From the NCBI GenBank assembly GCA_004298435.1, contig SCSF01000062.1, forward strand, positions 1-48,522: DNA of 48,522 nt, read 5' to 3'. The stretch's first letter is position 1. Every line of letters starts with the position of its first letter. Positions 24,678 to 33,947 of the stretch are shown here, one piece after another. The stretch comes from Beijerinckiaceae bacterium (GTDB lineage: Bacteria > Pseudomonadota > Alphaproteobacteria > Rhizobiales > Beijerinckiaceae). Under the pieces are notes generated by a model, which saw only the letters and a program-made list of their open reading frames with translations, ran no database searches and was not told the DNA's origin. The translations under genes and the position numbers were made by a program.

Positions 24678-25897
24678 TCGTAATTGTAGCCGGTTTCGCC
24701 ATGTGACGCGAAGTCGAGCCCCTGGATCTCGGTGTCACGATCGACACGCAGGCCGACGGTCATCGTTGTCAGTTTGACGATGACGAAGGAGGCGACCGCG
24801 GACCAGAGCGCAACGCTCGCGACCCCTTCGAGTTGAATCAGGAACTGAGCCGATGCGGAGCGCGGCAGCGCGACGCCGCCGGCGCCGACGAAGACGAGAA
24901 AGGGCAGCAACAGCGTTCCGATCGCGCCTCCGATGCCATGCACGCCGAGGACATCGAGCGCGTCATCGACCTTGAAGCGGTGTTTGACGACCTGCACGGA
25001 CGCATAGCAGACGAGCGCGGCGATGAAGCCCAGCACGATCGCTCCCAGCGGGCCGACATAGCCCGATGCGGGGGTGATGGCGGCAAGACCGGCGATGGTT
25101 CCAGTGACCGCCCCAACGAGGCTCGGTTTGCCGAAGCCGATACGCTCGATGGCGATCCAGGTCAGGGTCGCGGTGGCAGCAGAAAGGTGGGTTGAGAGCA
25201 TCGTCATGCCGGCGTCGCCGCCCGACACGAGGGCGCTGCCCGCGTTGAAGCCGAACCAGCCGACCCAGAGGAATGAAGCGCCGACCATCACCATCCAGGG
25301 CGCATGGGGCGGATTGATCGAGCGGCGAAATCCTTCGCGCGGGCCGAGCATCGCGGCGATCACCAGAGCCGACGTGCCGGCGGTTACATGCACGACGATG
25401 CCGCCGGCATAGTCCATGACGCCGAGCTTGCCGAGCCAGCCGCCGCCCCAGACCCAATGCGTGACGGGTGCGTAAACGACAATCAGCCAGAGAGCGGAAA
25501 ACATCAGCACGGCGCTAAAACGGATGCGCTCGGCATAGGCGCCGATGATGAGGGCTGGCGTGATGACCGCGAAAGTCATCTGAAACATGACGAAGACGGA
25601 TTCGGGAATGTGCGTTCCCGGATGCACTGCGCCGCGGCTTATATGCCAGAGCAGGGCGTGGCTGAGATTGCCGATGAAGGGAGCGGTGCCTGAAAACGCC
25701 TCGTTATAGACGCCAAGGACCCACAGAAGCGACATCAGCGATGTGACGGCGATACACTGGATGAGGATTGAAAGGATGTTTTTCGCCTGCACAAGACCCG
25801 CGTAAAAAAGCGCGAGGGCGGGCAGGGTCATCAGCAGAACCAGAACGCTTGAAATCAGCAGCCACGCCGTATCTGCCCCGTTGATCATCTGCCCCAT
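24674..25897 (-). CDS. amtB: Ammonium transporter
   Basis: A 407-residue channel protein with eleven membrane segments. The twin pore histidines are visible in GGIVVHVTAGTSALV and LGVHGIGGAIGTLL, and other Amt blocks are MFQMTFAVITPALIIGAYAER and WVGWFGFNAGSAL. It passes ammonium across the inner membrane and is inhibited by GlnK. I chose the ATG at 25897 (MGQMINGADTAWLL); the frame extends 50 codons upstream, but they would overlap the end of the sulfotransferase-like gene and look unlike Amt. It has no long signal peptide, unlike many Amt proteins. Confidence 0.93.
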   Translation of the reverse strand: MGQMINGADTAWLLISSVLVLLMTLPALALFYAGLVQAKNILSILIQCIAVTSLMSLLWVLGVYNEAFSGTAPFIGNLSHALLWHISRGAVHPGTHIPESVFVMFQMTFAVITPALIIGAYAERIRFSAVLMFSALWLIVVYAPVTHWVWGGGWLGKLGVMDYAGGIVVHVTAGTSALVIAAMLGPREGFRRSINPPHAPWMVMVGASFLWVGWFGFNAGSALVSGGDAGMTMLSTHLSAATATLTWIAIERIGFGKPSLVGAVTGTIAGLAAITPASGYVGPLGAIVLGFIAALVCYASVQVVKHRFKVDDALDVLGVHGIGGAIGTLLLPFLVFVGAGGVALPRSASAQFLIQLEGVASVALWSAVASFVIVKLTTMTVGLRVDRDTEIQGLDFASHGETGYNYD

Positions 25898-26027
25898 GCC
25901 CCAGCTAAATGCCGAATTGCCTAATTGCTGGGCAAAATGCACGGAAGCTGGGCCTTTGCAAGGCGCGCGAATGCCGCGATGGGGGATATTTGAGAGAGCC
26001 GAAAAGGGCCGGGGGAATAAAATTCCC

Positions 26028-26768
26028 TCAGCCGAGGAAATGCGCAATTAAATAGATCACCACCGCCGCAACCAGAGCCATGCAGGTGAGGATCGTATAG
26101 GCGCCCCGCGTCATGCCCGCGATCGCCTTCTTGATGGCGGCGCGATCATTGACCTTGGGGAAAGGCTCTTCCGGCGCAGGGACGCCCAGAAATGCGCAGA
26201 GCGGCTCCCACCCCTGATCGACCGAGAAGATCAAAAGCCTGTCGGCGGGCACCGCCGCTTTCACCTCCTCGATATGTTCCTTGTAGCGCGCGATTGCCCT
26301 GGCGCGATCATTCATCGTCCCGCGATGGGAGCGCTGCCAGATCAGCTTGTGGCACATATCGCGCATCTTGCGGGCGAATGGAGTGACGAGCGCGAGGAAG
26401 CGGAACTGCCACATCGATTCGGTGAAATAGATCGTCTCGATCGCGCTGCCATACCAGGCGTCGGGTCCTTTGGGGTGCAGCGTCAGGAGCACCTTGGCGT
26501 CGGGGTAGGCGGCCATGAGTTCGCGCCAGACGCAGCACGCCGGATTATCGACGCAGGCCCGATAGTTCGCGAAGACCTGCTCCCAATCATGCTGCGACCC
26601 CGCCGGAGCGTTGGCGACCTTGCGCCAGAAATCGAGATGCGTCTTGTTGGCTTTATTCCCGATGACCTCGAACATATGATAGCAGGGGAAGCCAAGCTGC
26701 TTCAGCGCTATGTATGTCGACATGGTTCCGGTGCGGCCATAGCCCGCGCCGATGATCTCGATTGGCAT
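26028..26768 (-). CDS. Sulfotransferase-family protein with a C-terminal membrane anchor
   Basis: A 246-residue P-loop protein. The PAPS 5'-phosphosulfate loop is GAGYGRTGTMSTYIALKQLG at the N-terminus, and ends with VNDRAAIKK, as in the Sulfotransfer_4 group. The last 30 residues form one membrane segment (TCMALVAAVVIYLIAHFLG), so the enzyme probably sits on the inner membrane facing the cytoplasm. The acceptor is unknown; lipids or sugars are possible. It lies 130 bases upstream of amtB on the same strand. Confidence 0.82.
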   Translation of the reverse strand: MPIEIIGAGYGRTGTMSTYIALKQLGFPCYHMFEVIGNKANKTHLDFWRKVANAPAGSQHDWEQVFANYRACVDNPACCVWRELMAAYPDAKVLLTLHPKGPDAWYGSAIETIYFTESMWQFRFLALVTPFARKMRDMCHKLIWQRSHRGTMNDRARAIARYKEHIEEVKAAVPADRLLIFSVDQGWEPLCAFLGVPAPEEPFPKVNDRAAIKKAIAGMTRGAYTILTCMALVAAVVIYLIAHFLG

Positions 26769-26875
26769 TGTTTTCCCCCGTTAAGGCCATTGCGCGGCAT
26801 TCTTCACTGCCGGCGCGGCGATGTCGACTTCTTCTCGCCACCGGGTTTTCAACTTGCATCAACCCTCGTCTTTAA

Positions 26876-26998
26876 TCCCTCCCCTTCGAGGGGAGGGTGC
26901 CTCGCGAAGCGGGGCGGGTGGGGATGCCCCATCACGTCATACCCCATCCGTCAGCGTCGCTTCGCGCCGCTGCCACCTTCCCCTTTCATGGGAAGGAG
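26876..26998. repeat. Intergenic repeat family E, copy 2
   Basis: CCCTCCCCTTCGAGGGGAGG and CTTCCCCTTTCATGGGAAGG flank ACCCCATCCGTC and GCGAAGCGGGGCGGGTGGGG. It abuts the stop codon of mfd. Confidence 0.85.
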
Positions 26999-29900
26999 TC
27001 ACGCCGCCTTCTTCACCGCCAAAGACGCCAGCGTCTGCATGATGCGCTTCGTGCCTTCGAGACGCTTCGCCGGATCGTCGAAATCGCGGATGAAAACGAT
27101 CCTCATATCCGACCGAACTTTCGCGTCGTGGCCCTGTTCGGCGATGTAGCGCACGAGCCCGTTGGGATTGGCGAAGGAATTGTCGCGGAAGGCGAGGATG
27201 ACGCCCTTTGGCCCAGCGTCCAGCCTCTCGACATTGGCCTTGCGGCAGAGCGCTTTGATCGCGACGAGCTTCAGCAATTGCTCGACCTCGCGCGGCAACG
27301 GTCCGAAGCGGTCGATCATTTCGGCGGCGAAAGCCTCCATCTCGCCCTCGTCCTCCAAAACCGAGAGCCGGCGATAAAGCTGAAGCCGGAGATCGAGATC
27401 GGCGACATAGTCTTCCGGAATGGTGACGGCGGTGCCGAGCGTGATCGCCGGCGACCAGGCCTCCTCCGCCGGTTCTTCAATGCCGGCTTTCAGCGCGACG
27501 ATCGCTTCCTGCAACATCTGCTGATAAAGCTCGTAGCCGACTTCCTTGATGTGGCCGGATTGCTCCTCGCCGAGAAGATTGCCTGCGCCTCTGATGTCGA
27601 GATCATGCGTTGCGAGCTGGAAGCCTGCGCCGAGCGTATCGAGCGATTGCAGCACCTTCAGTCGCCGCTCCGCCTGCGGGGTCAACATGCGGTTCGTCGG
27701 CACGGTAAAGAGCGCATAGGCGCGGGTTTTGGAACGTCCCACGCGGCCTCTGAGCTGATAAAGCTGCGCAAGGCCGAACATATCGGCGCGATGCACGATC
27801 AATGTGTTGGCGGTCGGAATATCGAGGCCGGATTCGACGATCGCGGTCGAGAGCAGAATGTCATACTTGCCGTCGTAGAAGGCGGCCATGCGCTCTTCGA
27901 GTTCCGTTGCGGGCATCTGTCCATGTGCGATGACGAACTTGGCCTCGGGGATATTCTCGCGCAGGAAGGCCGAGGCCTCGTCGATATTCTCGATGCGCGG
28001 GCAGACATAAAAGCTCTGGCCGCCGCGATAGCGTTCACGTAACAGGGCTTCGCGCACGAGCAATGGATCGAAGGGCGAGATGAAAGTCCGCACCGCAAGC
28101 CTGTCGACCGGCGGCGTCGTGATGAGCGAGAGTTCGCGCACGCCGGTCATGGCGAGCTGCAAGGTCCGCGGGATCGGCGTTGCGGAAAGCGTCAGCACAT
28201 GCACCTCGGAGCGCAACTCCTTCAGCCGTTCCTTGTGCTTGACGCCGAAGTGCTGCTCCTCGTCGATGATGACGAGGCCGAGATCCTTGAAGTTCACGGT
28301 CTTGCTGAGCACGGCATGCGTGCCGACGACGATATCGACAGCGCCGCTCGCAACGCCGGCCTTGGTTTCCTTCATGGCGGCCGCAGCGACCATGCGCGAC
28401 ATCTGCGCGACCTTCACAGGCAGTCCTGCGAAACGCGCAGCGAAATTCTTCGCATGCTGGCGCGCGAGAAGGGTCGTCGGCACGACGACAGCCACCTGCT
28501 TGCCGTTGATCGCCGCGACAAAGGCGGCGCGGATCGCAACTTCCGTCTTGCCGAAGCCGACATCGCCGCAGACGAGCCGATCCATCGGCTTGCCGGAGGC
28601 GAGATCTTCCAGAACGGCGTCGATCGTTCCCGCCTGATCCTCCGTTTCGTCATAAGGAAAGCCGGCGCAGAAGGCCTCATAAAGACCTGGCGGCGGCACG
28701 AGTTTCGGCGCCGCATGGGTCTCGCGCGCGGCGGCGATCCGCATCAATCCGGCGGCCATTTCGAGGATGCGCTTGCGCATCTTGGATTTGCGCTTCTGCC
28801 AGCCGCCGCTGCCCAGCTTGTCGAGCTGAACTTCGGTTTCTTCCGAGCCGTAGCGCGACAGAAGTTCAAGATTTTCGACTGGAAGGAAAAGCTTGTCGCC
28901 ATCGGCATAGTGGATTTCGAGACAGTCATGCGGCGCGCCTGCCGCCTCGATCGCCTTGAGGCCGACGAAGCGGCCGATGCCGTGATCGATGTGGACGACG
29001 AGATCACCAGCCGAGAGCGCCGAAACCTCGGATAGAAAGTCCTGCGCGCGGCGAGCTTTCTTGCGCCCCTGCACGAGCCTGTCGCCGAGAATGTCCTGCT
29101 CGGCGATGACGGCGTAATCCTGCGTCTCGAAACCCTGTTCGAGACCCATGACCGCGAGCGCAGTCGCGGATTTGGGGCATTTCAGCGCTTCCGCAAAAGA
29201 CGAAACCGGGGTGAGGTCGGAAACGCCGAAATCTTTCAGCACATGGCTCAGCCGTTCGCGCGAGCCTTCCGTCCAGCCAGCGACGATGACGCGCTTGCCG
29301 GCTCTTTGCAGCGCATGGACGTGATCGGCAGCGGCGTGAAAGACGTTGGCGCCTTCATCCGCGCGCTCAGGTGCGAAATTGCGGCCTGTGCGGCCGCCGC
29401 AGTCGATCGCCGTCGCTGTCTGGCCGCCTTCCGGCTGCGCGAAAGGCGTTATCCGCGCGATGCCCACCGCTGCGAGGTTTTCGCGCCATTGCGAGGCTGT
29501 CAGATAAAGCGCGTCCGGCGGTAGCGGTTTGTAGGAGGAATGTGCGGGATCTGCGTCATGCGCGGTTTTGCGCGCGTCGTAATAGTCGGCGATCAGCGCG
29601 AGGCGCGCGCCGGTAGCGTCTTCTGTCTGTGCGTCGAGGAACAACGGCGCCGTGCCGGTGTAATCGATGAGCGTGTCGAGCTTGTCGTAGAAAAGCGGCA
29701 ACCAGTGTTCGATGCCGGGATGGCGGCGTCCTTCGCTCACCGCTTCATAAAGTGTGTCGCCGCGCGTCTGCGCGCCAAACAGTGTGACATAGGCCTGACG
29801 AAATTGCCGCATTGAAGTGGAGGTGAGCTGCACCTCGCTCATCGGGACAAGATCGAGGCCGCGGAGCTGGCCGATCGTGCGCTGCGTCTCAGGATCGAAT

Positions 29901-30520
29901 GTGCGGATCGATTCGAGCGTATCGCCGAAAAAATCGAGCCTCACCGGCTCGGGCATGGCTGGCGCGTAGAGATCGAGAATGCCGCCGCGCACCGCGTAGT
30001 CGCCCGTGTCGCGGACGGCTGAGGCGCGGCTGAAGCCGTTCGTTTCGAGCCACTGGACGAGCCCGTCCATATCGACGGCATTGCCTGGCGCAGCCGAAAA
30101 ACTGACCGCCGCGATCATATCCAGTGGCGGCACGCGTTGAAGAAGCGCATTCACCGTTGTCGAAAGAATGCGCGGACGTTCAAGCCCCGTGCGCGAGCGA
30201 GCGAGGCGCGAGAGGATTGTCATTCGCCGCGCGGCGATGGCGGCATTTGGCGAGACGCGATCATAAGGCTGGCAGTCCCAGCCGGGGAATTCGAGAATTT
30301 CAATATCCGGCGCGGCGAAGCGCAACACTTCGCCAAAGGCGTGGGCGCGCTGCGTATCGCGCGCGACATGCACGGCGACGACCGCGCGCCGCTCCGCAGA
30401 GGGTGCGAGCGCGCGCGCAAGATCGGCGAAGCAGAAAGCGTCGTAGCCGTCGGGCAGGGAGGCCAGCGTCAGCGCGCCGCCTCTGGCAAGCTCGGCGATG
30501 GCAGTTTTGAAGTCGGTCAA
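26999..30520 (-). CDS. mfd: Transcription-repair coupling factor
   Basis: A 1173-residue Mfd, full length. The N-terminal UvrB-like region (about 1-350) is followed by the RNA polymerase-interacting domain (around DLVVHIDHGIGRFVGLKAIE, about 500). The translocase has Walker A GDVGFGKT (about 652), DEEQHFG (about 753), and GLDIPTANTLIV plus QLRGRVGRS in the second lobe. The TRCF domain is at the C-terminus. Mfd pushes stalled RNA polymerase off DNA lesions and recruits UvrA. It lies downstream of sdhE, with a repeat between them. Confidence 0.97.
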   Translation of the reverse strand: MTDFKTAIAELARGGALTLASLPDGYDAFCFADLARALAPSAERRAVVAVHVARDTQRAHAFGEVLRFAAPDIEILEFPGWDCQPYDRVSPNAAIAARRMTILSRLARSRTGLERPRILSTTVNALLQRVPPLDMIAAVSFSAAPGNAVDMDGLVQWLETNGFSRASAVRDTGDYAVRGGILDLYAPAMPEPVRLDFFGDTLESIRTFDPETQRTIGQLRGLDLVPMSEVQLTSTSMRQFRQAYVTLFGAQTRGDTLYEAVSEGRRHPGIEHWLPLFYDKLDTLIDYTGTAPLFLDAQTEDATGARLALIADYYDARKTAHDADPAHSSYKPLPPDALYLTASQWRENLAAVGIARITPFAQPEGGQTATAIDCGGRTGRNFAPERADEGANVFHAAADHVHALQRAGKRVIVAGWTEGSRERLSHVLKDFGVSDLTPVSSFAEALKCPKSATALAVMGLEQGFETQDYAVIAEQDILGDRLVQGRKKARRAQDFLSEVSALSAGDLVVHIDHGIGRFVGLKAIEAAGAPHDCLEIHYADGDKLFLPVENLELLSRYGSEETEVQLDKLGSGGWQKRKSKMRKRILEMAAGLMRIAAARETHAAPKLVPPPGLYEAFCAGFPYDETEDQAGTIDAVLEDLASGKPMDRLVCGDVGFGKTEVAIRAAFVAAINGKQVAVVVPTTLLARQHAKNFAARFAGLPVKVAQMSRMVAAAAMKETKAGVASGAVDIVVGTHAVLSKTVNFKDLGLVIIDEEQHFGVKHKERLKELRSEVHVLTLSATPIPRTLQLAMTGVRELSLITTPPVDRLAVRTFISPFDPLLVREALLRERYRGGQSFYVCPRIENIDEASAFLRENIPEAKFVIAHGQMPATELEERMAAFYDGKYDILLSTAIVESGLDIPTANTLIVHRADMFGLAQLYQLRGRVGRSKTRAYALFTVPTNRMLTPQAERRLKVLQSLDTLGAGFQLATHDLDIRGAGNLLGEEQSGHIKEVGYELYQQMLQEAIVALKAGIEEPAEEAWSPAITLGTAVTIPEDYVADLDLRLQLYRRLSVLEDEGEMEAFAAEMIDRFGPLPREVEQLLKLVAIKALCRKANVERLDAGPKGVILAFRDNSFANPNGLVRYIAEQGHDAKVRSDMRIVFIRDFDDPAKRLEGTKRIMQTLASLAVKKAA

Positions 30521-30550
30521 GGTCAGCCGTTCAACTGTTGCGTTCGACTC

Positions 30551-30661
30551 CTCTCCCCGCTTGCGGGGAGAGGCTGGGAGAGGGGCGGGGTGACTAGCCG
30601 CACATTGGAGCCAATCTCCTGGCCCCTCACCTTACCTCTCCCCGCAAGCGGGGAGAGGGGC
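30551..30661. repeat. Intergenic repeat family E, copy 3
   Basis: CTCTCCCCGCTTGCGGGGAG near 30551 and CTCTCCCCGCAAGCGGGGAG near 30639 are each palindromic and are inverted relative to each other around CCCCTCACC. It lies between sdhE and mfd. Confidence 0.9.
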
Positions 30662-30677
30662 GGCAGGCATCGCGCTT

Positions 30678-30974
30678 CTACAGCGCGATCGGCCCCGTAT
30701 GCGTATGAAAAGCGAGAAGTTTTCGGAACACGGGGGTATCATAGGCCACAGGAATGTCCATCTCTCCTGTCAGCCAGCCGAAAATGTCGCGGTCGTCGAG
30801 CCCGACCAGAATTTCATAATCGTCGAGTTCGGCATCGCTCAGCCTGGCGATCTCCGCATCGGCGAAGCGGCCCATGAGCAGGTCCATTTCCCGCATGCCG
30901 CGATGCCAGGAGTGAAACAGCGCTCTGCGGCGGCGAGGATCGAGATCGGCGCTGCTGATGTTGGTGCCAGACAT
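30678..30974 (-). CDS. sdhE: FAD assembly factor SdhE (succinate dehydrogenase assembly)
   Basis: A 98-residue SdhE/Sdh5-family protein. The signature RGMREMD sits in ALFHSWHRGMREMDLLMG, followed by LDDYEILVGLDDRDIFGWL. It promotes covalent FAD attachment to the succinate dehydrogenase flavoprotein. I chose the ATG at 30974 (MSGTNISS) with GGAAGA just upstream; the 45 codons further up are read from a family A repeat and are not real. It is divergent from recG and upstream of mfd. Confidence 0.92.
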   Translation of the reverse strand: MSGTNISSADLDPRRRRALFHSWHRGMREMDLLMGRFADAEIARLSDAELDDYEILVGLDDRDIFGWLTGEMDIPVAYDTPVFRKLLAFHTHTGPIAL

Positions 30975-31028
30975 ATGGTCTTCCAAAAACGGAGGGACAA
31001 GCCAGCCCGGAGGCGCGGAATGCTGTCT

Positions 31029-31126
31029 TAGAGCCGTTTCGGGCGGAATCACAACCGCGGCTTTATTTGTTTGTTTTGACGCGTTTTCTTCACGCGAACC
31101 GGAAGCCACCTCGCTCGAAAACGCTA
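31029..31126 (-). repeat. Dispersed repeat family A, copy 7 (full)
   Basis: On the minus strand it begins ATAGCGTTTTCGAGCGAGGT, then GGCTTCCGGTTCGCGTGAAG, GTCAAAACAAACAAATAAAG, and ends CCGCCCGAAACGGCTCTAA. This is one of the best copies. It lies between the divergent sdhE and recG genes. Confidence 0.9.
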
Positions 31127-31214
31127 TGGCGTCACGAACCGCATTTCCAAAGTACCAAAAACGGCTGACTCCAGCCGGCGGCCAACCAGGTCAGGCCATG
31201 ATAGCATCAGTGCT

Positions 31215-33314
31215 ATGCGACCATCCCTTCTAGATCCTCTCTTTGCGCCTGCGGCGAGCCTGCCAGGCATCGGCCCCAAGATAGGCAAGACGCTCGATCG
31301 CCTTTTAGCCGAACAAGGGCAGCCAGCGCGGGTCATCGATCTCCTCTTTCATCTGCCTGTTGCAACCATCGACCGCCGCAATCGGCCTAAGATCGCCGAA
31401 GCGCCGCTCGACCAGATCGTGATGATGAAGGCGCGGGTGGTTGCGCATCATCCACCGCCGCCGCGCGGCAAAGCGCCTTACAAGGTGCTTGTCGAGGATG
31501 AGACAGGCGATGTTCAACTCGTCTTTTTCCTCGCCAATCCACAATGGATCGCAAGGGGCCTGCCGATTGGTGAAACGCGATGGATTTCCGGCAAGCTGGA
31601 GCTTTGGGACGGGCACCGGCAGATGGTCCATCCCGACCGCATACTGGACGATGCCGGCCTTGCCGCCTTGCCGCCCGTCGAGCCGGTTTATGGCCTGACC
31701 GAAGGCCTCTATCCGCGCGTTCTCGCAAAGGCGATTGCCGCGGCTCTGGCGCGGCTTCCATCGCTGCCGGAATGGCATCGTTATGAGGGCGCGAAACTTG
31801 CCGACATGCTGTCTTTCGCCGCGGCGCTGAAGACGCTTCACGCGCCGCGCGATCCGGCAGATATCGGGCTGGATGCGCCAGCGCGGCTGCGGCTCGCCTA
31901 TGACGAGATGTTCGCGCATCAGCTCGCGCTGGCCCTGCTGCGTGCATCCTTGCGTGAGCGCGGCGGCCGCGCGCATCACGCGGAAGGGCGCATTGCCGAA
32001 AAGATCGAAGCGGCCCTGCCTTTCGCCCTGACCAATGCCCAGCGTGAGGCGTTGAACGAAATCCGTCAGGATCTCGCGGCGCCATCGCGCATGCTGCGGC
32101 TTCTGCAAGGTGATGTCGGTTCAGGCAAAACGGTCGTGGCGCTGCTTGCGATGGCGCATATCGTCGAGGCGGGCTGGCAGGCGGCTCTGATGGCGCCGAC
32201 GGAAATTCTCGCACGTCAGCATTATGAGGCGATCGCCAAATTTTCCGCCGCCGCAGGCATTCGGATCGCCTTGCTGACAGGTCGGGACAGAGCTGCGCAG
32301 CGTGCAAAAACGCTTGCTCTACTTGCGGCTGGCGAGATTGACATTCTCATTGGAACACATGCTCTGTTTCAGGAGAGCGTCGGCTTTCGCGACCTCGGGC
32401 TCGCCATCATCGATGAGCAGCATCGCTTCGGCGTGCATCAGCGCCTTGCGCTCGGCGAGAAAGGCGAAGACGCAGACATATTGGTGATGACCGCGACGCC
32501 TATTCCGCGCACTCTGGTGCTCACCTGGTTCGGCGACATGGATAATTCGGCCTTGCGTGAGAAGCCGCCGGGACGTCAAAGCATCGAGACGCGCGCTTTG
32601 CCGCACGAACGGCTGAATGAGGTGATCGAACGACTCGGCAAGGCGGTTGCCTCCGGCGCCAGAGCCTATTGGGTCTGTCCGCTCGTCGCCGAAAGCGAAG
32701 ATCTCGATGTTGCTGCGGCGGAGGAGCGATTCGAAGACTTGACGCAAATCTTCGGCGGCAAGGTCGCGCTTCTGCATGGCCAGATGAAGGGGCCGCAGAA
32801 AGACGCTGCGATGGAACGCTTCGCGAAAGGCGAAGCGCAAATTCTCGTTGCGACGACGGTGATCGAGGTTGGCGTCGATGTTCCCGAGGCAACGATCATC
32901 ATCATCGAACACGCAGAGCGCTTCGGCCTTGCGCAACTGCATCAGTTGCGCGGAAGGGTCGGACGGGGCAAGGCAAAGTCGTCCTGCCTGCTGCTTTACA
33001 AGACCCCGGCGGGGGAGACGGCGAAGGCACGCCTCGCTGTCATGCGCGAGACGCAGGATGGCTTTCTGATCGCCGAAGAAGATTTACGGCTGCGCGGGGA
33101 AGGCGAAGTGCTGGGGACGCGGCAATCGGGAGCGCCCGGCTTTCGTCTCGCGGAATTGCCGCAGCATGCCGGGCTGCTGGCGCTTGCGCGCGCTGAGGCA
33201 CAGCGCGTGATGAGCGAAAATCCGAATCTGGAAGGAGACGCCGGCGCGGCGCTGCGGGTGTTGCTTTACCTTTTCGAGCGCGACGCTGCGGCGAAGCTTT
33301 TGCACGCGGGGTAG
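31215..33314 (+). CDS. recG: ATP-dependent DNA helicase RecG
   Basis: A 699-residue RecG. The N-terminal wedge domain has an OB-fold (about 60-160), followed by the helicase core with Walker A GDVGSGKT (about 297-304), DEQHRFG (about 400), TATPIPRTL, and GVDVPEATIIII with QLRGRVGRGK in lobe 2. A C-terminal TRG motif follows. It remodels stalled replication forks and Holliday junctions. It is divergent from sdhE and mfd. Confidence 0.98.
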   Translation: MRPSLLDPLFAPAASLPGIGPKIGKTLDRLLAEQGQPARVIDLLFHLPVATIDRRNRPKIAEAPLDQIVMMKARVVAHHPPPPRGKAPYKVLVEDETGDVQLVFFLANPQWIARGLPIGETRWISGKLELWDGHRQMVHPDRILDDAGLAALPPVEPVYGLTEGLYPRVLAKAIAAALARLPSLPEWHRYEGAKLADMLSFAAALKTLHAPRDPADIGLDAPARLRLAYDEMFAHQLALALLRASLRERGGRAHHAEGRIAEKIEAALPFALTNAQREALNEIRQDLAAPSRMLRLLQGDVGSGKTVVALLAMAHIVEAGWQAALMAPTEILARQHYEAIAKFSAAAGIRIALLTGRDRAAQRAKTLALLAAGEIDILIGTHALFQESVGFRDLGLAIIDEQHRFGVHQRLALGEKGEDADILVMTATPIPRTLVLTWFGDMDNSALREKPPGRQSIETRALPHERLNEVIERLGKAVASGARAYWVCPLVAESEDLDVAAAEERFEDLTQIFGGKVALLHGQMKGPQKDAAMERFAKGEAQILVATTVIEVGVDVPEATIIIIEHAERFGLAQLHQLRGRVGRGKAKSSCLLLYKTPAGETAKARLAVMRETQDGFLIAEEDLRLRGEGEVLGTRQSGAPGFRLAELPQHAGLLALARAEAQRVMSENPNLEGDAGAALRVLLYLFERDAAAKLLHAG

Positions 33315-33330
33315 GGTAAGGCGCGAATCC

Positions 33331-33511
33331 TTCTCCCGCTCGCGGGAGAAGGTGTCATGCCCTATGGCATGACGGATGAGGGATGTTACCGCGTTGTTCG
33401 ATGATTCGACTGCAATGCAGGTAAATCGCAATGCAGGTAAATGGATGAGCGGCCAAGAACCCTCATCCGTCGCGACTTTGTCGGGCTACCTTCTCCCGCC
33501 TGCGGGAGAAG
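33331..33511. repeat. Intergenic repeat family E, copy 4
   Basis: TTCTCCCGCTCGCGGGAGAA and TTCTCCCGCCTGCGGGAGAA enclose GACGGATGAGGG and CCCTCATCCGTC, so the whole element is a large inverted repeat. Its middle also has a local direct duplication (AATGCAGGTAAAT twice near 33413 and 33430). It fills the gap between convergent recG and rpsT and could stop transcripts from both. Confidence 0.9.
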
Positions 33512-33524
33512 GAGCGCTGTGGTT

Positions 33525-33794
33525 TTACGCCTTGGCGAGGGCCTGAACCCGGTGCGCCAGCCGCGAGACTTTGCGGGAAGCGGAATTCTTATGCACGATG
33601 CCCTTTTGAGCAGCGCGCATGATGACCGGCTCGGCGGCGCTCAGGGCTGCGGTTGCCGCTTCGGCGCTGCCGGAAGCAATCGCTTCCTCAACCTTGCGGG
33701 TGAAGGTGCGCATGCGGCTGCGGCGCGCCTTGTTGACTTCGGTGCGCCGGGCAATCTTACGCGTGGCCTTTTTGGCCGAAGGAGTATTCGCCAT
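33525..33794 (-). CDS. rpsT: 30S ribosomal protein S20
   Basis: An 89-residue S20, the usual size. It is all helical with a basic N-terminus ([20 protein letters not shown]), and the conserved core has [19 protein letters not shown]. It binds 16S rRNA. It has its own strong promoter and a leader of about 100 nucleotides with a terminator-like hairpin. In many alphaproteobacteria dnaA follows rpsT; here recG does, facing it. Confidence 0.97.
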   Translation of the reverse strand: MANTPSAKKATRKIARRTEVNKARRSRMRTFTRKVEEAIASGSAEAATAALSAAEPVIMRAAQKGIVHKNSASRKVSRLAHRVQALAKA

Positions 33795-33837
33795 TAGTGG
33801 TCCTGAACGGATTTGCTAAATAATCGATCACCGCTTG

Positions 33838-33861
33838 AAAAAGGCGCCACGAAGGGGCGCC
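33838..33861 (-). terminator. Terminator-like hairpin in the rpsT leader (possible attenuator)
   Basis: On the minus strand GGCGCC (33861-33856) pairs with GGCGCC (33848-33843) across a seven-base loop, followed by TTTTT (33842-33838). It lies after the rpsT promoter and 44 bases before the ATG, so it is in the 5' leader and not at a gene end. Confidence 0.6.
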
Positions 33862-33898
33862 AAAATCCGGCGGGACTGACCGAAACTGGAAGGCGCAG

Positions 33899-33927
33899 TC
33901 TATAGAGCGCGCGGCCACGCGCGTCAA
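33899..33927 (-). promoter_or_regulatory. Promoter of rpsT
   Basis: On the minus strand TTGACG (33927-33922) and TATAGA (33904-33899) are 17 bases apart, which fits the housekeeping sigma factor. Transcription would start near 33892. Confidence 0.75.
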
Positions 33928-33947
33928 TGATGGAAAAGCGCTGTTCC

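Noticed and set aside
26897..28042. A 381-codon open frame on the plus strand
   Set aside because: Antisense to mfd and starting in a repeat; no recognisable domain.
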